A DNA stretch of 6,792 nucleotides from Gammaproteobacteria bacterium. GTDB taxonomy: Bacteria > Pseudomonadota > Gammaproteobacteria > Steroidobacterales > Steroidobacteraceae. This document shows positions 1 to 4,702 of this stretch, piece by piece. A model generated the notes under the pieces. The model saw only the letters and a list, made by a program, of their open reading frames with translations, was not told where the DNA came from and did not search any database. The stretch's first letter is position 1; every line of letters begins with the position of its first letter. A program made the translations under genes and the position numbers. The stretch lies in assembly GCA_030040235.1 (NCBI GenBank), contig JASHUC010000004.1, forward strand, positions 1 through 6,792. Reading direction: 5' to 3'.

Positions 1-642
1 CTCGCCGAGGCGACCGACGCCACCGCTGCCGCGGCGTTGACGCCGGAGCTTTTCAGGGCGCTCGTCGGCAGGGAGGGACGGCTCGTCGTGACCGTCGAAG
101 CGACCGAGCGGGAGATGCGCTACCAGGGCATCGTGCCGCTTGCCGGGCAGTCCTTCGCGGAATGTCTGGAGGGCTACTTCGCCTCCTCCGAGCAGCTGCC
201 CACCCGTGTGCGGCTGGCCGCCGACGAGGGCCACGCTGCGGGGCTGCTCATCCAGCAGCTTCCCGGAGCGCAACCTTCCGAGGGGGAGGGCCCCGAGGCG
301 CGATCGGCCTGGCAGGACGCCCAGCACGGCATCGGCACGGTGCTCCCCAGCGAGCTCCTCGGCTCTCCGGTGGAGCGTGTGCTCACGCGCAACTTCGGCC
401 AGCAGGATCTACGGCTCTTCGCCGGCTTACCGGTGCGCTTCGAGTGCCGGTGCGACCCGGGGCGCGTCGCGAGCCTGCTCCGCGCGCTCGGAGCGCCGGA
501 GGTGCGCGAGGTGCTCGCCGAGCAGGGCGCCGTGACGGTCACCTGCGACTTCTGCAATCGCTCCTATCGGTTCGACGCGGTGGATGTCGAGGAGCTGTTC
601 GCCGGCGGCGCGATACCCGAGGCACCGCAGTCAATGCAGTAG
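1..642 (+). CDS. hslO: Hsp33 redox-regulated chaperone, 3' part (5' end outside window)
   Basis: Hsp33 is a cytosolic holdase activated by oxidation: reduced protein binds zinc through four cysteines, and disulfide formation releases zinc and unfolds the linker so that clients bind. The frame is open from base 1, and 213 residues are visible. The C-terminal zinc site is clear: CRC (visible residues 149-151) and CDFC (182-185), giving CxC-X30-CxxC, the same spacing as in E. coli Hsp33. Upstream lie the core-domain segment around YQGIVPL (41-47) and the QQLPG region (85-89). By comparison with the roughly 290-residue family, about 80 N-terminal residues lie outside the window. A TTG at 37 could be read as a start, but the reading frame continues upstream without a stop and the family needs more N-terminal sequence, so I treat the gene as cut by the edge. 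Its last codons (Met-Gln-stop) lie in one copy of a tandem duplication, and it converges on mtgA with 5 bp between stop codons. Confidence 0.95.
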   Translation, partial: LAEATDATAAAALTPELFRALVGREGRLVVTVEATEREMRYQGIVPLAGQSFAECLEGYFASSEQLPTRVRLAADEGHAAGLLIQQLPGAQPSEGEGPEARSAWQDAQHGIGTVLPSELLGSPVERVLTRNFGQQDLRLFAGLPVRFECRCDPGRVASLLRALGAPEVREVLAEQGAVTVTCDFCNRSYRFDAVDVEELFAGGAIPEAPQSMQ

Positions 643-666
643 TCTCGCTAATGCAGTAGCGTCGCT
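634..666. repeat. Imperfect 17-bp tandem duplication across two convergent stop codons
   Basis: The stretch 634-649 (atgcagtagtctcgct) recurs at 651-666 (atgcagtagcgtcgct) with 14 of 16 bases identical, a period of 17 bp. The first copy holds the hslO stop (640-642), and the cta at 648-650 is the mtgA stop read on the other strand. The second copy encodes the last residues of MtgA (Thr-Leu-Leu-His). Because 17 is not a multiple of three, the duplication will have changed the C-terminal end of at least one of the two genes. Confidence 0.75.
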
Positions 667-1403
667 GCGCCACGGTCGCGCGCCCGGTGGCTCGCACGCG
701 CGGGCGGATCCTCGACCGTGCGCAGATAGGCGCTACCGCCGAGCCTGCGCATCTGATCGAGCACCCAGTCGCGCCGCCCGAGTACGTAGCGCGACGGGCG
801 GTCCACGTGCAGCAGGTGCGGGTTCGGCAGCACGGTCGCAAGGAGCGCCGCCTGTTCGGGGGTGAGCCGCGCGGCCGGCTCGTGGAAGAATTTTCGCGCG
901 GCCGCTTCCACTCCGTACACACCGGGGCCGAATTCCGCAATGTTGAGGTACACCTCGAGAATGCGCTCCTTCGGCCAGCAGGTCTCGAGCAGCACGGTGA
1001 ACCAGGCCTCGAGCCCCTTGCGTACGAAGCTGCGTCCCGGCCACAGAAACAGATTCTTTGCGACCTGCTGCGAGATGGTGCTCGCCCCGCGCAGCCGCTT
1101 GCCGCGCTCGCTCGCCCGGACGGCTTCCCGGATGGAACGAAGATCAAAGCCGGCGTGGAAGGGGAAGTCCTGGTCCTCCTCGGCGATCACGGCGAGCGCT
1201 GCGTTCGGGGATATGCGCTCGAGGTCGACCCACTCGTACAGCGTGCGGTAGCGCCGATCGTGTGCCAGGGCCGCATCGAGACGCGCGCGGAGCATGAAGG
1301 CGCTCGTCACCGGATGCCACCACCGCAGCAGCGCGACGGGCACGGCCGAGAGCAGGAGCGCGGCGAGAACGGCGAGCCCGACGAATTTGAGCAGTGCGCG
1401 CAA
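648..1403 (-). CDS. mtgA: Monofunctional biosynthetic peptidoglycan glycosyltransferase (GT51)
   Basis: MtgA polymerises lipid II into glycan strands at the outer face of the inner membrane and has no transpeptidase domain. The 251-residue product is near the usual size (E. coli about 242). It has an N-terminal membrane anchor at about residues 7-27. The GT51 motifs follow: EDQDF..H (76-83, Glu76 the expected catalytic residue), GASTISQQ (107-113), the segment E..WPKERILEVYLN (140-154), and GVYGVEAAARKFF (161-173). The chosen start is TTG (1401-1403), 2 bp after the prmC stop. It is supported because it yields the complete anchor, and the next good start (Met37) would remove it. No strong Shine-Dalgarno sequence is close by, so translation is probably coupled to prmC. 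The last 15 or so residues are Arg/Ala-rich and unlike the domain proper, and the stop lies in the tandem duplication at 634-666. Confidence 0.95.
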   Translation of the reverse strand: MRALLKFVGLAVLAALLLSAVPVALLRWWHPVTSAFMLRARLDAALAHDRRYRTLYEWVDLERISPNAALAVIAEEDQDFPFHAGFDLRSIREAVRASERGKRLRGASTISQQVAKNLFLWPGRSFVRKGLEAWFTVLLETCWPKERILEVYLNIAEFGPGVYGVEAAARKFFHEPAARLTPEQAALLATVLPNPHLLHVDRPSRYVLGRRDWVLDQMRRLGGSAYLRTVEDPPARASHRARDRGAATLLH

Positions 1404-1405
1404 GA

Positions 1406-2290
1406 CTAGCGGGGCGCCTCGCCCCAGCGGGCTTCGGTCATGCGCTCGTGCCCCGCGAGGTCCCGATGCGAGCGGATGTGACCGAATCCCCGCACGAGCA
1501 GCTCGCGTGCGACCTCTGCCCCCTGGGCCGCACCGTGCTCGAGCAGCAGCCAGGCCCCGCGCTCGAGGTGTTCGGGAGCTGCGCGGATGATGCTGCGCAG
1601 GTGGCCGAACCCGTCGCCGCCCGCCGAGAGCGCGATGCTCGGCTCGAACTGCAGCGGCGGTGATTGAAGGAGCGGATCGCTGCTCGCGATATAGGGGGGG
1701 TTGCTCAGCACGAGATCGAAGCGCCGCCCCGCGAGCGGAGCGAACCAGTCTCCGGCGAGCAGCTCGATGTGGCGCGCGGCGAGCTCGCTCACGTTGCGGC
1801 GCGCGATGCCGAGGGCCTCCTCCGACAGATCGGTCGCCACGATCCGCCAGCCGGGGCGCTCGCGCGCGAGCGCCAGAGCGATCGCGCCGGATCCGGTGCC
1901 GAGATCGGCCACGTGACCCGCCGGATCGGGCCGCAGCGCGAGTGCCCGCTCGATGAGGAGCTCGGTTTCGGGGCGCGGCACGAGCACACCCGGGCCGACC
2001 GAAAGCTCGAGGGACCAGAACTCCTTGCGCCCGAGGAGATAGGCGAGCGGCTCGCCGCGCGCGCGGCGCTCGACGAGCGCGAGATAAACGTCCCGCTCAC
2101 GCTCGGTGCGCTCCTCGTCCGCGTGGGACTGAACGCGCGCGCGACGGCTCTGTAATACGTGCGCGAGGAGCAGCTCCGCATCGAGCTGGGGATGCTCGAG
2201 CGCCGGGGCGAGCCGGCGCCCGGCCTCGCGGAGCAGCGCTGCGGTCGTGAGACTCGAGGTCACCGAGAGACTCGCCGCCCCGGAACTCAT
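1406..2290 (-). CDS. prmC: Release factor glutamine N5-methyltransferase
   Basis: PrmC uses S-adenosylmethionine to methylate the glutamine of the GGQ motif of release factors RF1 and RF2, which raises termination efficiency. The 294-residue product has an N-terminal helical domain for release-factor binding (about 15-95), PRPETE (105-110), the SAM-binding motif DLGTGSG (129-135), the acidic VATDLS strand (151-156), and the catalytic/substrate motif NPPY (197-200). It is slightly longer than E. coli PrmC (277). The ATG at 2290 has a weak GGGAA 6 nt upstream. A GTG at codon 10 (2261-2263) would give an N-terminus closer to family length, so the start is uncertain by nine codons. It is the first gene of a prmC-mtgA unit. 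The prfA gene, which often precedes prmC, is not here: the upstream neighbour is divergent. A possible promoter lies inside that neighbour (2360-2389). Confidence 0.96.
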   Translation of the reverse strand: MSSGAASLSVTSSLTTAALLREAGRRLAPALEHPQLDAELLLAHVLQSRRARVQSHADEERTERERDVYLALVERRARGEPLAYLLGRKEFWSLELSVGPGVLVPRPETELLIERALALRPDPAGHVADLGTGSGAIALALARERPGWRIVATDLSEEALGIARRNVSELAARHIELLAGDWFAPLAGRRFDLVLSNPPYIASSDPLLQSPPLQFEPSIALSAGGDGFGHLRSIIRAAPEHLERGAWLLLEHGAAQGAEVARELLVRGFGHIRSHRDLAGHERMTEARWGEAPR

Positions 2291-2304
2291 CTGGAATTCC
2301 CGCG
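2291..2304. promoter_or_regulatory. 14-bp divergent gap with palindrome GGAATTCC
   Basis: Only 14 bp separate the annotated ATG codons of prmC (minus) and the membrane-protein ORF (plus). In it lies the perfect 8-bp palindrome GGAATTCC at 2293-2300. Read in either direction it presents a purine-rich GGAA, 6 nt before the prmC ATG (GGGAA on that strand) and 8 nt before the plus-strand ATG. It could therefore act as a weak ribosome-binding site for both genes. This is inference from spacing only, and GGAA is a poor match to consensus. Promoters for both genes must lie within the neighbouring coding sequences. Confidence 0.35.
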
Positions 2305-2658
2305 ATGGCTCTGAAGGATCAGTATCCGCCCACCCGCCCGCAATCCATCGGCGAGGTGCTCGATACCGGTTTCAGAATCTTTCAATCAACACTCCTGCCG
2401 TCCCTGCCGTACGGCGTGCTGTGGGTCATCGCGATGCAGCTCGCGAGCATCCACGATCTCGCCGCCGGGCGCCCGTTGCGCTCCTTCGCGGCCGCCGACC
2501 TGACCTGGTGGCTGTGGTACGGCCTCGGGATCATGCTGGCGCTTTGCCTGTGGACGGCCATGATTCTACGACAGAGCGCGCTCGCCTCCGGAACTGCCAC
2601 CTCGGTCCGCACCGAGCTGGTGCAAGGCGTAGAGCTCGCGGACGCGGATGTCGGGTAA
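2305..2658 (+). CDS. Short two-helix membrane protein, probably C-terminally truncated
   Basis: Function unknown. The 117-residue product starts with a polar segment carrying RPQSIGEVLDTGFRIFQ (11-27), then a hydrophobic helix at about 31-49 and a second, Trp-rich helix at about 67-88, then a short polar tail. The N-terminus resembles, from memory, the beginning of larger multi-helix inner-membrane proteins of gammaproteobacteria that start with a similar 'SIGEVLD.GFR.F' segment and run to some 250 or more residues. If so, the gene has lost its 3' half, and the last 10-15 residues (after about Val106) may be read from unrelated sequence. No other frame downstream continues a membrane protein, because the response regulator begins 9 bp after the stop. 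The high-GC codon use fits a genuinely translated frame. It could instead be an intact small membrane protein co-transcribed with the two-component pair. Whether it is functional is unclear. Confidence 0.6.
   Translation: MALKDQYPPTRPQSIGEVLDTGFRIFQSTLLPSLPYGVLWVIAMQLASIHDLAAGRPLRSFAAADLTWWLWYGLGIMLALCLWTAMILRQSALASGTATSVRTELVQGVELADADVG
2360..2389 (-). promoter_or_regulatory. Possible prmC-mtgA promoter (weak)
   Basis: On the minus strand TTGATT (plus 2384-2389) is followed after 18 bp by TATCGA (plus 2360-2365), about 70 bp upstream of the prmC ATG. It lies in the least GC-rich patch of the neighbourhood. The match to sigma-70 boxes is partial (4/6 and about 3/6), so this is only a candidate. 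It would lie inside the 5' part of the divergent membrane-protein gene. Confidence 0.2.
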
Positions 2659-2659
2659 G
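2653..2659 (+). promoter_or_regulatory. Ribosome-binding site deciding the response regulator start
   Basis: GGGTAAG (2653-2659) contains the stop codon of the preceding ORF and ends 8 nt before the GTG at 2668-2670. The alternative TTG at 2662 would leave only 2 nt, too close for initiation. Starting at GTG also gives the usual OmpR-family N-terminus MHLLLIEDD. The layout suggests translational coupling with the membrane-protein ORF. Confidence 0.5.
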
Positions 2660-2667
2660 ATTTGGCC

Positions 2668-3354
2668 GTGCACCTGCTGCTCATCGAAGACGATCAGGAA
2701 GCTGCGCAGTTTCTGCTCAAGGGGCTTCGCGAGAGCGGATACACCGTCGATCATTCCGCCGACGGCCGGGAGGGGCTCTCGTGCGCGACGCAGGGACGCT
2801 ACGATCTCATCGTGACGGACCGGATGCTGCCGCACATGGACGGACTCGCCCTGGTCAAATTCCTGCGCGAGCAGGGAGTGCGTGCGCCGGTGCTGGTCTT
2901 GAGCGCTCTCGGCACCGTGGATGATCGCGTGCAGGGCCTCAAGGCGGGCGGGGACGATTACCTCGCGAAGCCCTTCGCCTTCTCCGAGCTCCTCGCGCGC
3001 ATCGAGGCACTGCTACGGCGAAGCACCGCGGACAGCGCTCCGACACGCCTCAGGGTCGCGGATCTGGAGATGGATCTGCTGCGGCGGCGCGTGGTGCGCG
3101 GCGGGCGCGAGATCGAGCTCACGGCGCGCGAGTTCAAGCTGCTCGAGTTTCTGCTGCGCCATGCAGGCCAGGTGGTGACGCGCACGATGCTGCTCGAGGG
3201 CGTGTGGGATCTGCACTTCGACCCGCAAACCAATCTGATCGACGTGCACATGAGCCGGTTGCGCCAGGCCGTCGACCGGGGCTTTGCGCGGCCGCTCATC
3301 CACACCGTGCGCGGCGCCGGGTACGTGATTCGCGATGAAGATCAACCCGCTTAG
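2668..3354 (+). CDS. OmpR/PhoB-family two-component response regulator
   Basis: A DNA-binding transcription factor switched on by phosphorylation, of 228 residues, the standard length. The receiver domain (about 1-118) has the acidic cluster Glu7-Asp8-Asp9, phosphoacceptor Asp51 (in VTDRMLP), the switch Ser79, and Lys101 in the KPFAFSELLAR segment. The winged-helix effector domain (about 128-224) shows LTAREFKLLEFLL (151-163), IDVHMSRLR (191-199) and HTVRGAGYVI (212-221). Motifs such as ALGTVDDRVQGL and DDYLAKPFAF resemble the CusR/CzcR/QseB branch, but the target genes cannot be told from sequence. The start chosen is GTG at 2668, not TTG at 2662, on ribosome-site spacing. Its 3' end overlaps the sensor kinase gene by 20 bp, so the kinase is almost surely its partner. 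No promoter is evident in the 9-bp gap upstream, so transcription probably begins in or before the membrane-protein ORF. Confidence 0.95.
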   Translation: MHLLLIEDDQEAAQFLLKGLRESGYTVDHSADGREGLSCATQGRYDLIVTDRMLPHMDGLALVKFLREQGVRAPVLVLSALGTVDDRVQGLKAGGDDYLAKPFAFSELLARIEALLRRSTADSAPTRLRVADLEMDLLRRRVVRGGREIELTAREFKLLEFLLRHAGQVVTRTMLLEGVWDLHFDPQTNLIDVHMSRLRQAVDRGFARPLIHTVRGAGYVIRDEDQPA

Positions 3355-4702
3355 AACCTCCGCATTCCGCTTCGGGCTCGGATACGGTGTCATCTTCACG
3401 CTCGGGGTCAGCGCGCTGCTCGGAATCGTGTACCTGCTCACCGAGAAGGTGCTCAATAACGGAATCGACCAGCTGATCGCCACCGAGCGCGAAGGCCTCA
3501 TCGACGAGTACAACCGCGCAGGCCTCAGCGGACTCGCCACCGAGCTCACCTATCGGGAGGACAGCTTCGGGCGCACCGGCGCCGTCTACCTGCTCGTCAA
3601 CAGCAACCTCGAGAAGGAAGGCGGCAATATCCAGAACTGGCCGACGGGCCTACCGGGAGATCCCTGGACGCAGTTCATCCTGCAAATCCCGGGGCCGCAC
3701 GACGATGTGGTGCGTCATTGGGTGCGTGCCAGCGTCACGCCGCTCCCGGACGGGCATCGGCTCCTGGTCGGCATGGACGTGAGTCAGCAGGATCAGTTCA
3801 TCGAGACCTTCCGCAAGGCGACGCTGTGGGGCATCGGCCTCACGGCCCTCGCGGGTGTGCTCGCCGGCAGCTGGCTCAGCCGCCGCCTCTCGCGCCGCGT
3901 GCAGCGCGCCGCCGAAACCTGCGATGCGATCGTCGGGGGAGACCTGTCGCGGCGTCTGCCGGTCACAGGCCGGCACGACGAGTTCGATGCGCTTGCGCAG
4001 GCCGTCAACTACATGGTCGAGCGGCTGGGGGAGAAAACGCAGGTGCTGCGCACCAGCTTCGACAGCGCAGCCCATGACCTGCGCGCACCGCTTTACCGCC
4101 TGCGGGGACGACTGGAGGACGCGATGCGCAACCCGAGCGCCGATGAGTCCGTGCACCGCGGCGTCGAGGCCTCTCTGCAGGAGCTCGATCATGTGCAGCG
4201 CACGCTCTCGACGCTGCTGCAGATTGCGCAGGCCGAGGCGGCCCTCTCGGTCGCGAACAGCGCGGCGGTCAACCTCGCCGAGCTCGCCTCGGACATGGCC
4301 GAGCTCTACGAGCCGGCGGCGCGCGAGCGGGAGCTCGAGCTCACGGTCCAGGCCGATTCGAAGTGCGACGTGCGCGGCAACCGTCAGCTCCTCGCGCAGG
4401 TGGTCGCCAATCTCGTGGAGAACTCCCTCAAGTACGTCCCTGCAGGCGGACGCATCGAGGTAAAAGCCGAACGGGTCGGGCCGAGCTCGCGCCTGACGGT
4501 CGCCGACAACGGCCCGGGGATTCCCGAGGGGGAACGCTCGCACGTGCTCGAGCCTTTCGTGAGGCTGGCCGGCGCCGAGGCCTCCGGCACGGGCCTGGGC
4601 CTGAGCCTCGTTGCGGCCATCGCCAAGCTGCACCACGCGCAGCTCGCGCTCGAGGACAACCACCCCGGCCTCAAGGTGGTGCTCGAATTCAGCCCGGCGT
4701 GA
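3335..4702 (+). CDS. HAMP-type membrane sensor histidine kinase, partner of the preceding regulator
   Basis: Inner-membrane kinase of 455 residues that should sense a periplasmic signal and phosphorylate the response regulator encoded just upstream. Layout: cytoplasmic N-terminus, membrane helix 1 (about 15-35), periplasmic sensor region (about 37-160, containing the GAVYLLVNSN and NWPTGLPGDPW segments), membrane helix 2 (about 163-180), HAMP linker (about 181-235), HisKA dimerisation helix with His247 in AHDLRAPLYRLR, and HATPase_c domain with N-box NLVENSLKY (359-367), G1 DNGPGIP (391-397), F-box EPFVRL (406-411) and G2 GTGLGLSLV (418-426). All catalytic motifs are intact. The position four after the histidine is Ala251, where most HisKA kinases have Thr or Asn, a residue linked to phosphatase activity. 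The ATG at 3335 lies within the regulator gene (20-bp overlap), consistent with coupling. The 3' end overlaps the convergent hybrid kinase by 14 bp. The ligand is unknown. Confidence 0.95.
   Translation: MKINPLRTSAFRFGLGYGVIFTLGVSALLGIVYLLTEKVLNNGIDQLIATEREGLIDEYNRAGLSGLATELTYREDSFGRTGAVYLLVNSNLEKEGGNIQNWPTGLPGDPWTQFILQIPGPHDDVVRHWVRASVTPLPDGHRLLVGMDVSQQDQFIETFRKATLWGIGLTALAGVLAGSWLSRRLSRRVQRAAETCDAIVGGDLSRRLPVTGRHDEFDALAQAVNYMVERLGEKTQVLRTSFDSAAHDLRAPLYRLRGRLEDAMRNPSADESVHRGVEASLQELDHVQRTLSTLLQIAQAEAALSVANSAAVNLAELASDMAELYEPAARERELELTVQADSKCDVRGNRQLLAQVVANLVENSLKYVPAGGRIEVKAERVGPSSRLTVADNGPGIPEGERSHVLEPFVRLAGAEASGTGLGLSLVAAIAKLHHAQLALEDNHPGLKVVLEFSPA

Noticed and set aside
37..39. TTG at 37 as the hslO start
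   Set aside because: The frame is open upstream to base 1, and Hsp33 needs about 80 more N-terminal residues than the window shows.
687..1409. Plus-strand open frame (240 codons) antisense to mtgA
   Set aside because: MtgA motifs on the other strand are complete, and the antisense product has no recognisable features.
2247..2924. Plus-strand frame running from prmC through the membrane ORF into the regulator gene
   Set aside because: I considered it as a possible frameshifted continuation of the truncated membrane protein. After 2640 it is only the out-of-frame shadow of the receiver domain, with Arg/Ala-rich sequence and no membrane helices.
3650..4663. Long minus-strand open frame (337 codons) antisense to the sensor kinase
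   Set aside because: It lies wholly opposite a gene with every kinase motif intact. The translation is Arg/Glu/Leu-rich without a recognisable domain, as expected for shadow frames in GC-rich DNA.
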